From: Terriglobia bacterium
GTDB lineage: Bacteria > Acidobacteriota > Terriglobia > Acidiferrales > UBA7541
Direction: 5' to 3'
NCBI GenBank assembly: GCA_020072765.1
Contig: JAIQGD010000001.1
Coordinates: forward strand, 62,001 to 126,000
DNA: 64,000 nt
Of this stretch, positions 50,418 to 59,919 are shown piece after piece. Made by a program: the position numbers and the translations under genes. Below the pieces are notes generated by a model. The model did not search any database and was not told the origin of the DNA. It was given only the letters and a program-made list of their open reading frames with translations. How positions within the stretch are numbered: position 1 is the first letter of the stretch; every line of letters begins with the position of its first letter.

Positions 50418-51683
50418 ATGAGTTCTGGCCATCACCACGATCCTCATCCCTTAAGACCTACGACGAAAGTACTGACGGAAGGTTACGATCCACGGCTCTC
50501 GGTCGGCTCGGCGCGCCCCGCCGTCTTTCGCAGCTCGACCTATGTGTTCCCCAGCCCGGAGGCCGCCGAGCGCTCGTTTGACATCGCCACCGGCCGCGCC
50601 CAAGTCGCCGCGGGAGAGAGCACCAACCTGATCTACGCGCGCTTCAACCACCCGAACGCCCAGATCCTTGAAGAACAGATTCTGAATCTCGAGCCGGGCG
50701 CGCATGCCGCGCTGGCCTTCAATTCCGGCATGGCCGCCATCATGACCTCGCTCCTGGCTCTCCTGCGTCCGGGACAATCGGTCGTCTACACCGTTCCGAT
50801 CTACGGCGGCACGCAGCATTTCATTCAGGACTATTTGTCGAAATGGGGCGTGACCGGCATTCCCGTGCTGTCGGGCCGCGGCGATCTGCTCGCCGGCGCC
50901 ATCCACTCCACCAAGGACCTCGGCGCCGTGCTGCTGGAAACCCCCGCCAATCCCACGCTCGTGATGACCGACATCCGCCAGGCCTGCAAAGCCGCCGCAG
51001 CCCGCAAACTTTCGCCCGGCGAAGCGCGTCCCCCGGTGCTCGTCGACAACACGCTGCTTGGCCCCACCTTTCAGCATCCGCTTTCGCTGGGAGCGGACCT
51101 GGTGGTTTATTCCGGAACGAAATATCTTTCGGGCTTCAGCGACATGCTGGCGGGAATCGTGCTGGCGGCGGACCCGGAGCTAATTCGCAAGATCCGGCCG
51201 GCGCGCGGGCTTTTCGGCAACATTCTCCAGCCGGACGAGTGCTGGATGCTGGGCGGCCGCCTGCCCACCGTGCACCTGCGCATGAACCGCGCCAGCAAAA
51301 ACGCCCAGCGCATCGCCGAACGCCTGGCACAGCATCCCAAGCTAAAGCGCGTGCTCTACCCGACGCTTTTCACCGATCCGGAGCAGAAGCGCATTTTCGC
51401 CGAGCAGTGTGATTTCCCTGGCGCGATGTTTTCCATCGAACTGCTGGGCGGCAAGAAGGCGGCCTTCGACTTTCTGCGGAACCTCCACATCGCGCGCAAT
51501 GCCGTCTCGCTCGGAGGCGTGGAAACCCTGGCCTGCCATCCCAAGACCACCACGCATTCCGGCTTCACCGAACAGGAATCCGCCACCGCTGGCATCACCG
51601 ACGGCCTGGTGCGCGTCTCCATCGGCATTGAACATTGGCGCGACCTGCTGGAGGAATTCGAGCAGTCCCTCGCCGCCGTCTGA
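50418..51683 (+). CDS. Cys/Met-metabolism PLP-dependent enzyme (cystathionine gamma-synthase/methionine gamma-lyase family)
   Basis: LIYARFNHPNAQILEEQI, LETPANPTLVMTDI, LVVYSGTKYLSGFSD (PLP Lys). Confidence 0.9.
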   Translation: MSSGHHHDPHPLRPTTKVLTEGYDPRLSVGSARPAVFRSSTYVFPSPEAAERSFDIATGRAQVAAGESTNLIYARFNHPNAQILEEQILNLEPGAHAALAFNSGMAAIMTSLLALLRPGQSVVYTVPIYGGTQHFIQDYLSKWGVTGIPVLSGRGDLLAGAIHSTKDLGAVLLETPANPTLVMTDIRQACKAAAARKLSPGEARPPVLVDNTLLGPTFQHPLSLGADLVVYSGTKYLSGFSDMLAGIVLAADPELIRKIRPARGLFGNILQPDECWMLGGRLPTVHLRMNRASKNAQRIAERLAQHPKLKRVLYPTLFTDPEQKRIFAEQCDFPGAMFSIELLGGKKAAFDFLRNLHIARNAVSLGGVETLACHPKTTTHSGFTEQESATAGITDGLVRVSIGIEHWRDLLEEFEQSLAAV

Positions 51684-51751
51684 CCCGCGAAGCGTGGCCC
51701 CGGGACATTCCCGGTGAACCTCTGGCCGCCATCCTGCATCGCCAATGAGAT

Positions 51752-53521
51752 ATGCTAATGCATGGAGGACCACCGGGAATGAAGGAAGCCGAAAGGCCAT
51801 CCAGCGCAGCTTGGTGGAAGGCACCGCAACGACAGTGGGCTTCGCTTTTGCAGGAGCGTGAAGAGCAAGTCTTCCTGGTCCTGACGCTGCTAATCGGCGC
51901 ATTCGTGGGCGCCATCGTGGTCGCTTTTATTCTGCTCACCGAGCGATTTGGCGCGCGACTTTACCCTGCCGGTGGTGCCGCCTGGCGCCGGCTGCTGGTT
52001 CCGATGATCGGTTCTCTGGGGATGGGTTACCTGCTGTCCCGCTACTTTCCCGATGCTCGCGGCAGTGGCGTGCCGCAAACAAAAGCGGCCTTGTACGCCC
52101 GGGAAGGCCGCATCACGTTGGGCACGGTTTTCGGGAAATTCTTTTGCACCTCAGCGACATTGGCCAGCGGAATCCCCCTGGGACGCGAGGGCCCGGCCGT
52201 GCAGGTGGGCGCGGGACTGGCGTCCGTGCTGGGTCAAAAGCTGGGCCTGCGGCCCGAAAAAGTGAAGGCGCTCCTGCCGGTGGGAGCAGCGGCAGCGATC
52301 GCGGCTGCGTTCAATACGCCTCTCGCGGCCGTGCTGTTCGCTCTCGAGGAAGTCGTCGGCGATCTTCATGCGCCGGTGCTGGGGTCGGTCGTTCTAGCCT
52401 CCGCTACTTCCTGGGCGGTGCTCCGCCTGTTGCTTGGAAACGACCCTCTTTTTCAGATGCCGCAATACCAACTGGTGAGTCCGGTGGAGTTGGTGGTGTA
52501 TGCCGTCCTAGGAGTGGCCGGGGGGCTGCTGTCAGTGGCTTTTACGAAGCTCCTTCTCGGTATGCGCGAGCGCTTTCAGCAATTCCCCCGAAAAACCGTT
52601 TGGTTCCAGCCGCTCGCAGGCGGCTTGGTGGTTGGGATCATGGGCTGGTTTGTGCCTCAAGTGCTCGGTGTAGGCTACAAGCATGTCGGCGGAGCCTTGA
52701 ACGGCGAGATGGCGGTAAGGCTGATGGTTCTGCTGCTGATCCTCAAGCTTCTGGCTGTGACCACCAGCTATGCTTCGGGCAACGCCGGCGGCATATTCGG
52801 ACCGAGCCTGTTTATGGGCGCGATGCTGGGCGGGATCGTGGGCCACGTGGCGCACGGCCTATCGCCAGCTCACGTCGCCAATCCTGGTGCCTATGCCCTC
52901 GTCGGCATGGGAACAGCGTTTGCCGGCATTGTGCGCGCCCCGATGACGTCCGTCGTCATGATTTTCGAGATCACCCGCGACTACGCGGTCATCGTTCCCC
53001 TGATGATTTCCAATTTGGTCAGCTTCTTCATCTCCTCACGCCTGCAACGCCAGCCCATCTACGAAGTCTTGGCGCGTCAGGACGGCATTCATTTACCAAG
53101 CGCCGAAACACGTCAGGAGCAGGGGCAACGCCAGGTGATCCAAGCCATCCGCGCGGCCACCGAGATTCTTGCCGCGCGGATGACCGTCGAGGAGGCTCTC
53201 GCCAAAACACAATCGAGCCGGTATCGCAGTTGGCCCGTGACCGATGAGCGCGGAGTGGTCGGCATGGTTAGCTGGAGCAGTCTCCAGCACGCCCTGGCCG
53301 AAGGCGCCGCTACGAAACGGCTGGCTGAGATGGTTGACTCACGTGATTTTCCCCATGTGCACGCGGATCAGTCGTTTCATTTTGCGCTCGAGCGGATGGG
53401 GGTGGCCCGACTGGACGCCCTGCCGGTAGTCAGCCGCGCCGACGTGCACAAACTGGAAGGCATCGTGACCCTGCACGATGTCTTGAAGTCCTATGGCGTC
53501 GGTCGGCAAGGATCTGATTGA
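51752..53521 (+). CDS. ClC-family chloride channel/antiporter with C-terminal CBS domains
   Basis: GREGPAVQVGAG, DARGSGVPQTKAAL, ASGNAGGIFGPSLFMGAMLGG; CBS-like tail. Confidence 0.92.
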   Translation: MLMHGGPPGMKEAERPSSAAWWKAPQRQWASLLQEREEQVFLVLTLLIGAFVGAIVVAFILLTERFGARLYPAGGAAWRRLLVPMIGSLGMGYLLSRYFPDARGSGVPQTKAALYAREGRITLGTVFGKFFCTSATLASGIPLGREGPAVQVGAGLASVLGQKLGLRPEKVKALLPVGAAAAIAAAFNTPLAAVLFALEEVVGDLHAPVLGSVVLASATSWAVLRLLLGNDPLFQMPQYQLVSPVELVVYAVLGVAGGLLSVAFTKLLLGMRERFQQFPRKTVWFQPLAGGLVVGIMGWFVPQVLGVGYKHVGGALNGEMAVRLMVLLLILKLLAVTTSYASGNAGGIFGPSLFMGAMLGGIVGHVAHGLSPAHVANPGAYALVGMGTAFAGIVRAPMTSVVMIFEITRDYAVIVPLMISNLVSFFISSRLQRQPIYEVLARQDGIHLPSAETRQEQGQRQVIQAIRAATEILAARMTVEEALAKTQSSRYRSWPVTDERGVVGMVSWSSLQHALAEGAATKRLAEMVDSRDFPHVHADQSFHFALERMGVARLDALPVVSRADVHKLEGIVTLHDVLKSYGVGRQGSD

Positions 53522-53598
53522 TAGTCTCGGCGAGACAGACACCTTTCGTTTACCGCGCCTATCGTCGCCAATCCGGAAACAAGTCCGGAACCGGCCCA

Positions 53599-54807
53599 TC
53601 AGATGACTTGATCGCGGCGGAGTGCCGCGATTTCGGCGTCGCCGTAGCCGAGTTCCCGGAGAATCGGCTCGGTGTCCTGTCCCAGGGCGGGAATCGGATC
53701 GAAGCGCACGGGGCTGTCGGACAGCCGCAGCGGGCTTCCCATCACGGGCACGCGCCCCACCGGCGACTCCATCTCCCGGATCATTTTCCGCGCGATCACC
53801 TGCGGGTGGGCCAACACCTCGCCAATCCCGTTGACCTTTCCGTGCGGCAACTGGGCGTCACGCAGGCGGCGCAGCCATTCCTCGTGCGGCCGCTCCAGGA
53901 ACATCTTCTCGATCATCTCTTCCAGAACCGCGCGATTCTGCCGGCGGTCGGGCGCCTTGCGAAACCGCGCATCTTCCAGCAGGTCGGGCCGCTCGATCAC
54001 CTTCCGGCAGAAAATCTCCCAATCCTGCGGCGTGGCCACCGCGAGGTTCACGTACACTCCGTCGCCGGCCAGGTACGGCCCATAGGGCACGATGTAATGA
54101 TGGCGCATGCCCACGCGGGCGGGCTCTTCCCCGCGATGCCAATAGTGGTGCGGAAAATATCCCAGCCAGGCGAGCGCGGATTCAAACATCGAAATATCGA
54201 TCACCTGCCCGCGCCCGGTCTTTTCCCTCTGATACAGGGCCAGCAGAATTCCCACGGCCGCGTACATCGACGAAGACAGGTCGGTGATCGGCACTCCTAC
54301 TTTGGCCGGCTTGTCCGGATAACCCGTCGTGGCGATAATCCCGGCCTCGCCCTGGATCAGCAGGTCGTAGGCCTTCACGTCCCGGTAAGGACCGTCCTGC
54401 CCGTAGCCCGAAAGAGAACAATAGATCAGCCGCGGATTCCGCGCGCAGAGTTCCTCGGCTCCCAAGCCCAGCCGGCCGGCCACTCCCGGCGCAAAATTCT
54501 CGAGGAGCACATCCACGCGCTCGGCCAGGCGCCGGACCGCTTGTAGACCCGCGGGCTTCTTGATGTCCACCGCAAAGCTGCGCTTGTTGCCGTTGAGCCA
54601 AACGAACCCCGACGACAGGCCGTGCACCACGGAGTCCCATGCGCGAATCAAATCGCCGGTCCCCGGCTTTTCGATCTTGACGACCTCCGCGCCCATGTCC
54701 GCCAGCATTTTCGTGCAATGCGGCCCGGACACCGACGCTTCCAGCGCCAGCACGCGCACGCCGGAAAGCGCCAGGGCCTCCTCCTTCTTGGGCTGGGCCT
54801 CCGCCAT
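53599..54807 (-). CDS. CaiB/BaiF (class III) CoA-transferase
   Basis: LSGVRVLALEASVSGPHCTKMLADMGAEVVKIEKPGTGDLIR; NGNKRSFAVDIKKPAG; GYGQDGPYRDVKAYDLLIQGEAGI. Confidence 0.93.
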   Translation of the reverse strand: MAEAQPKKEEALALSGVRVLALEASVSGPHCTKMLADMGAEVVKIEKPGTGDLIRAWDSVVHGLSSGFVWLNGNKRSFAVDIKKPAGLQAVRRLAERVDVLLENFAPGVAGRLGLGAEELCARNPRLIYCSLSGYGQDGPYRDVKAYDLLIQGEAGIIATTGYPDKPAKVGVPITDLSSSMYAAVGILLALYQREKTGRGQVIDISMFESALAWLGYFPHHYWHRGEEPARVGMRHHYIVPYGPYLAGDGVYVNLAVATPQDWEIFCRKVIERPDLLEDARFRKAPDRRQNRAVLEEMIEKMFLERPHEEWLRRLRDAQLPHGKVNGIGEVLAHPQVIARKMIREMESPVGRVPVMGSPLRLSDSPVRFDPIPALGQDTEPILRELGYGDAEIAALRRDQVI

Positions 54808-55307
54808 CAGGAACGAGCCTCCGGAAACATGTCTTTCTTTGGCGCGTGCGCCCGCTTCCACACCATCACGCTGCGGCTGTAGTCGATGACGACCTTGCCT
54901 TCCTGCTGGATTCCCCGCGTGCGCACTTTTACGATGCCCCACTGCGGCTTCGATTTCGATTCCCGCTTCTCCAGCACCTCGGATTCGGAGTAGAGCGTGT
55001 CCCCGGCAAACAGCGAGTTGGGCAGCTTGATTTCGTCCCAGCCCAGGGCAAAGCCGTTTTCGCTGACGTCCGCCACGCCCAGGCCGGCCACGATGGCCAG
55101 CGTGAGGGCGCTGTTGATCAGGCACTTCCCAAACTCGGTGCGCTTGGCGTATTCCGTGTTGAAGTGGATCTGGTTGGTGTTGTTGGTCAGCAGCGTGAAC
55201 CAGATGTTGTCGTTTTCCGTCACCGTCCGCCCCAGGCGGCAGCGGTACACGTCCCCCACTTCGAAATCTTCAAAGAAACGGCCTTCCCAACCCGGTTTGA
55301 CTGCCAT
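54807..55307 (-). CDS. MaoC-like (de)hydratase
   Basis: FFEDFEVGDVYRCRLGRTVTENDNIWFTLLTNNTNQIHFNTEYA; FAGDTLYSESEVLEKRES. Confidence 0.9.
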   Translation of the reverse strand: MAVKPGWEGRFFEDFEVGDVYRCRLGRTVTENDNIWFTLLTNNTNQIHFNTEYAKRTEFGKCLINSALTLAIVAGLGVADVSENGFALGWDEIKLPNSLFAGDTLYSESEVLEKRESKSKPQWGIVKVRTRGIQQEGKVVIDYSRSVMVWKRAHAPKKDMFPEARS

Positions 55308-55387
55308 TTTGATCCCTCCTTAATGCATTGATGGAATGAATTTACCTAGAAATAAAACGTCCTCGCGCCACAAATCCCCTGAACGGC

Positions 55388-56308
55388 CTATGCAGAGGCG
55401 ACGCCCAGCGATTTTGCCAGATCCAGCGTTTGCCGCGCACGGTCCACAATCGGCAGATCGAGCAGTTGGCCGCCAAACGCCACGGCCCCTTCGCCGCGCG
55501 CGTGCGCCTCGTCAAACGCCTTCAGCACGCGCCGGGCGTAGTCGAGCTCATCCGCCGTGGGCGTGAACGCCGCATTCACGTCGTCGGCCTGCGAGGGATG
55601 AATCAGCGACATCCCCGAAAAACCCAGCCGCCGCGACTGCTTGGCGAATACCTTCAGCCCTTCCGGGTCTTGCAGATCCGTCCACACGCCGTCCACGACC
55701 TGCACGTGCGCGCACGCTGCGGCCATCACCAGCGCCGAGCGGGCGTATAGCAGATCGCGAGCTTCGCCTTCGCGCCGCAGAGGCAGACTCAACTCCCTGG
55801 AAAAATCCTCCGCTCCGAACATCAGCCCAATCACGCGCGGCGAGGCGCTGGCGATGGCCAGCGCGTTGTACATGCCCCGCGGGCTTTCGATGGCCACCAG
55901 CAGGCGCACGCTTCCCTTCGCGAGCCCTACTTCGGTTTCGCGGCGATCCAGGATTTCCTCGACCGTCTTGATCTGGCTGGGATTCTCCAGCTTCGGCAGG
56001 ACCAGGCCCTCCAGCCCCGGCCGCAGGACCAAGGCCAAATCGTCGCGCATGCGTTCGTGTCCCACGGCATTGATGCGCACGAACCGCGCCGGCGTGCGCA
56101 CCTTCCCCTCGGCCTTGATGCGTGCGGCCACCTGGTCGAGGCACGCGGCGATTTGTTGCCGGGCGGTATCCTTCTCCGCCGGAGCCACGCCGTCTTCGAT
56201 GTCCATCATCACCGCGTCCACCGCGGTTCCTAGCGACTTCTCCAGCATCCGCTGGCGATTCCCGGGGACGAACATCCACGATCGCAACAACACGTTTTTC
56301 TGGTCCAT
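55388..56308 (-). CDS. HpcH/HpaI/CitE-like CoA-ester lyase
   Basis: RSWMFVPGNRQRMLEKSLGTAVDAVMMDIEDGVAPAEKDTAR; LVLPKLENPSQIKTVEEIL; GLMFGAEDFSREL. Confidence 0.92.
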   Translation of the reverse strand: MDQKNVLLRSWMFVPGNRQRMLEKSLGTAVDAVMMDIEDGVAPAEKDTARQQIAACLDQVAARIKAEGKVRTPARFVRINAVGHERMRDDLALVLRPGLEGLVLPKLENPSQIKTVEEILDRRETEVGLAKGSVRLLVAIESPRGMYNALAIASASPRVIGLMFGAEDFSRELSLPLRREGEARDLLYARSALVMAAACAHVQVVDGVWTDLQDPEGLKVFAKQSRRLGFSGMSLIHPSQADDVNAAFTPTADELDYARRVLKAFDEAHARGEGAVAFGGQLLDLPIVDRARQTLDLAKSLGVASA

Positions 56309-56402
56309 GGCTTTGCCGCGCCTTTCCCTATCTAGAATTTATGAATCCACCACCAAGTGTCCTGAGTCGAAAACCCTCCGCCGATCGAGCCTCTCGTGGA
56401 GT

Positions 56403-56420
56403 GCGGCGGCTCGCCGCCGC
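56403..56420. repeat. GC-rich perfect palindrome (possible dispersed intergenic repeat)
   Basis: GCGGCGGC-tc-GCCGCCGC in non-coding gap. Confidence 0.4.
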
Positions 56421-56500
56421 TTTCTCCCAGCCCAGGCTTGCCTCGGCCGGTATTCCACCCGAGGCCCCTCACTCTAGCAACCTGTCGAAAAGCAAAGAGC

Positions 56501-56560
56501 TGTCATCCCGAACCCGGCCGCGTCCTTTGCGGACGGGGGTGAGGGATCTGCTGTTTCTTC
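56501..56560. repeat. possible dispersed palindromic intergenic repeat (GTCATCCC...GGGATCTGCTGTTTC type)
   Basis: TGTCATCCCGAACCCGGCCGCGTCCTTTGCGGACGGGGGTGAGGGATCTGCTGTTTC; inner CGTCC-tttgc-GGACG hairpin and imperfect outer arms. Confidence 0.45.
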
Positions 56561-56633
56561 GCTTCTCGCGGAATGCAGATTCCTCGTCCCCAGGCAGCCG
56601 GCTTGCGCTTTCTCGGCTCCCGATTTCCTCCGT

Positions 56634-57791
56634 CTAATAAGACTTCGGCATCTTCAACACGTTCTGGCCGACAAACGCCAGGATGAGGTTGTTGTTCACC
56701 GGCGCGATGCTGAGCAGACGCGTCTCGCGGAACTTGCGCTCCACGTCGTAATCGCGCGCAAAAGAGTAGCCGCCATAGGTGTTCATGCAAGCGTTGGCGG
56801 CTTCCCATGAGGCCTCGGTGGCCAAGTACTTCGCCATGTTCGCCTCAGCTCCGCACTTCTCCTTGCGGTCGAATTTCGATGCGGCATCGAACCGCATCAA
56901 GTCGGCCGCCTCGATGTTCGCGTAGGCCTTCGCAATCGGAAACTGCACGCCCTGATTGGTTCCGATGGGCTTCCCGAAGACGACGCGCTCGGACGCGTAG
57001 GAAGACGCGCGTTCGACGAACCAATGGCCATCCCCGATCGCTTCGGAGGCGACCAGGATGCGCTCCGCGTTCCACCCGTCAATGATGTAGCGGAAGCCCT
57101 TGCCTTCCTCACCGATCAGGCTCGACGCGGGAATCTCCACGTCCTCGAAGAACATGCTGGTCGTGTGGTGATTGACCATCATGTCGAGCGGCCGAATTTG
57201 GAGATTACCCTTCAGATGCCGCATGTCCACGACGAACACCGAGATTCCCGCCGTCTTATCCTTCACGTCGGCGTAGGGTGTGGTGCGGGCCAGCAGCAGC
57301 ATCAGGTCGGATTGCTTCGCACGGGAGATGAAAATCTTCGTCCCGTTGACGATGTACTTGTCGCCCTTCCGTTCCGCACGCGTCTCGATCTTCGTGGTTT
57401 CGGAGCCGGCATTCGGTTCGGTCACAGCGAAGGTCTGCAGTCGAAGCTTGCCCTGCGCAATCTGCGGGAGATACAGCTTCTTCTGCTCCTCAGTGCCGTG
57501 CCGCAGGAGCGTGCCCATCGTGTACATCTGTGCGTGGCACGCGCCCGAGGCTCCGCCCGAATGATTGATCTCCTCGAGAATGACGCCCGCCTCGGTGATG
57601 CCAAGTCCCGAGCCGCCGTATTCTTCCGGAATCAGCGCGGCCAGATACCCGCTGTCGGTGAGCGCCTTCACGAAATCGTCCGGATAGGCCTCTTTCTTGT
57701 CGATCTCCCGCCAGTAGGTGTCGGGAAAATCCTTGCACAGCGCCCGCACGTTGTCGCGAATTGCCCGAATATCTTCTGCCGTAGGTGCCAT
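56634..57791 (-). CDS. acyl-CoA dehydrogenase family protein
   Basis: IPEEYGGSGLGITEAGVILEEI, QTFAVTEPNAGSETTKIETRAER, GKPIGTNQGVQFPIAKAYANIEAA, YGGYSFARDYDVERKFRETR. Confidence 0.94.
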   Translation of the reverse strand: MAPTAEDIRAIRDNVRALCKDFPDTYWREIDKKEAYPDDFVKALTDSGYLAALIPEEYGGSGLGITEAGVILEEINHSGGASGACHAQMYTMGTLLRHGTEEQKKLYLPQIAQGKLRLQTFAVTEPNAGSETTKIETRAERKGDKYIVNGTKIFISRAKQSDLMLLLARTTPYADVKDKTAGISVFVVDMRHLKGNLQIRPLDMMVNHHTTSMFFEDVEIPASSLIGEEGKGFRYIIDGWNAERILVASEAIGDGHWFVERASSYASERVVFGKPIGTNQGVQFPIAKAYANIEAADLMRFDAASKFDRKEKCGAEANMAKYLATEASWEAANACMNTYGGYSFARDYDVERKFRETRLLSIAPVNNNLILAFVGQNVLKMPKSY

Positions 57792-57828
57792 TTCGTATCC
57801 TCCGTATCCCTGTCGCTGCGTTCCGGGC

Positions 57829-58842
57829 TTAGTCCAGCCACATCAGCTTGGCTGGGTTGTCCTGCAGCATCACGCGCACCTCTTCCTCCTTGATGCCAAA
57901 CGCGAGCAGCGCGCGGATGAACACCCTCATTCCATCGATGCTGTCCATGTGCAGCACTTGGCCGAAATCGCTGCCGATGATGCACCGCTTGGCTCCGATG
58001 GCCTTGATGGTGTTGATCGTCTCCATGGGATCGGCCACCGGCTGGTACAGGCTGGGAATCATCGGCTGGCAGTAGGTCCCCACGTACACGCCCAGATCGG
58101 CGATCTCCAGCATTTCGTCCAGCAGCAGCTTGTTCAGTTCGAGCAACGGATGATCCAGCGTGGCTCGCACGCCGAGTTCTTTCGCCATCTTGGCTAGCGG
58201 GAGCAGCTCCTGGAAGTCGGTATGCCCGAATCCAATGCCCACCTTCTTGGCGGCGGCCATCTTCATGATCTCGATCACTTCCGGCAACACCTGGCCCGAC
58301 TCGCTCACCAGCCGCACGCCGCCTCGTTCCGGGTGCCCGGCGCCCCGCCAGAAGCCGAACGACGTGAACGAGGGAAACCAGATCATCTTGAAATTCGGAT
58401 ATTGCAGCGCCACGCGGATGGCGTCCGGGTTCATTCCAAAACAGGTCCCCGATCCGCCGTAGACTTCCACGCGGTGCGACAGTTCTCCCTTTTCGATCAG
58501 GTAGTCGATGTGCCGCTGGGCCAGGTAGGCGGCGTTGCAGCTGATGTTCCAGTGGTCCTTGAACGCCAGCGCGCGCATGCCCGCTTTGGAGGCATCGATC
58601 GCCACCTGAATCATGTCCTGCGAACGATACACAAAGTCCGGGAAGGCATGAATGTGGCAGTCGATCGCTCCTTGCAGCAGCTTGTTCTCGATCCCCGGAT
58701 AAATCTTCAGCATTTCCGGGTTGTCCTTCAACATCTGGTAAAAATAGTCCTTGGCATTGAGCTGGCGAACCCGCTCGACCGTCAGGACCCGGCCCACCAG
58801 AAGTTGCCGGGCCGCCTCTCCATCCGCTGCAAAATCGCACAT
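57829..58842 (-). CDS. amidohydrolase-like protein, DUF6282 type
   Basis: AIDCHIHAFPDFVYRSQDMIQVAIDASKAGMRALAFKDHW; GSGTCFGMNPDAIRVALQYPNFKMIWFPSFTS. Confidence 0.78.
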   Translation of the reverse strand: MCDFAADGEAARQLLVGRVLTVERVRQLNAKDYFYQMLKDNPEMLKIYPGIENKLLQGAIDCHIHAFPDFVYRSQDMIQVAIDASKAGMRALAFKDHWNISCNAAYLAQRHIDYLIEKGELSHRVEVYGGSGTCFGMNPDAIRVALQYPNFKMIWFPSFTSFGFWRGAGHPERGGVRLVSESGQVLPEVIEIMKMAAAKKVGIGFGHTDFQELLPLAKMAKELGVRATLDHPLLELNKLLLDEMLEIADLGVYVGTYCQPMIPSLYQPVADPMETINTIKAIGAKRCIIGSDFGQVLHMDSIDGMRVFIRALLAFGIKEEEVRVMLQDNPAKLMWLD

Positions 58843-58869
58843 GATAGCCTCCCAATAAGATTTAGTGTT

Positions 58870-59871
58870 CTAAGAATTTCCCCACGCTTCCACGAACTTG
58901 CGGGCATCGTCGATCACCGGCTCGGTCACCGGCACGTACGGCACGATCAATCGCGTCACGCCCGCTTCCACAAACGGTTGCAGCCGCTCCTTGATTTCCT
59001 TCACCGAAGTCGCCGGGATCACCGGCAGCTTGTCCATGTAGGCATCCGTGATCTTGGCGCTGGCGGCCTTGAATCCGCCCGCCTTGAACGCCTCCTGGAC
59101 CGCGGTCACTTCCGCCTCGAATCCCGACGCCATGAGCATGTCTTTGTAGTGGTCGGCGATGTTGTAAAACGTCAGCACCTGCCGCAGCCGACCCCGGGCC
59201 ATGGCCCGGTCCGGATGCAGCGAAACGCGGACTTTCGCAATGATGTCGATCTTGCTGGGATCGCGGCCTGCCTCCACCGCGCCCGCGCGAACGCGATCGG
59301 CGATGTCGCGAATCTTGGCCGGCGTGGCCATATTGATGAACACCCCGTCGGAAATCTGCCCCACCAGCCGCGTCATCTGCGGGCCCAACCCCGCCAGGTA
59401 AATCGGGAACGACGGATGCGACGGCTTCCACGCAAGCTGAAAACGCTCGCCCGTCGTGTAGATCTCTCCCTTGTATTCCACGCGCTCTCCGGCGGCCGTC
59501 TTGCGAACGATCTCGATGTATTCCTTCGCGCGCCGCAGCGGCCGGTCAAACGTGCCGCCGTGCCACGCGGCGATCGTCTTGTTCGCCACGCCCAGCCCCA
59601 AAAGCAGCCTCCCTCCCGACAGGTCCTGCAACGTGGCCGATTGGATTCCCAGCGTCACCCCGCTGCGGCCGTAGATGTGGTAAATGGCCGTCCCGAGCTT
59701 GAGCTTGCTCGTCCGCGCGGCGATGCCCGAGAGCAGCACCAGAGGATCGGTGCTGTTCGATTCTCCCTTCCAGAAGGCGCTGAAACCCGCCTGTTCAATC
59801 AACGGCGACAATGCCACGATTCCGTCTACCGGATAATGGGCGGCGGAGTTGAGCTCGATGTCATAGACCAC
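58870..59871 (-). CDS. LLM-class (F420-dependent-like) oxidoreductase
   Basis: KLKLGTAIYHIYGRSGVTLGIQSATLQDLSGGRLLLGLGVANK; PIYLAGLGPQMTRLVGQISDGVFINMA. Confidence 0.9.
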   Translation of the reverse strand: MVYDIELNSAAHYPVDGIVALSPLIEQAGFSAFWKGESNSTDPLVLLSGIAARTSKLKLGTAIYHIYGRSGVTLGIQSATLQDLSGGRLLLGLGVANKTIAAWHGGTFDRPLRRAKEYIEIVRKTAAGERVEYKGEIYTTGERFQLAWKPSHPSFPIYLAGLGPQMTRLVGQISDGVFINMATPAKIRDIADRVRAGAVEAGRDPSKIDIIAKVRVSLHPDRAMARGRLRQVLTFYNIADHYKDMLMASGFEAEVTAVQEAFKAGGFKAASAKITDAYMDKLPVIPATSVKEIKERLQPFVEAGVTRLIVPYVPVTEPVIDDARKFVEAWGNS

Positions 59872-59919
59872 GGTCGTTCCTCGCTTTCCATAGGAATACG
59901 GGCTCTGGTAGCCCGCCCC

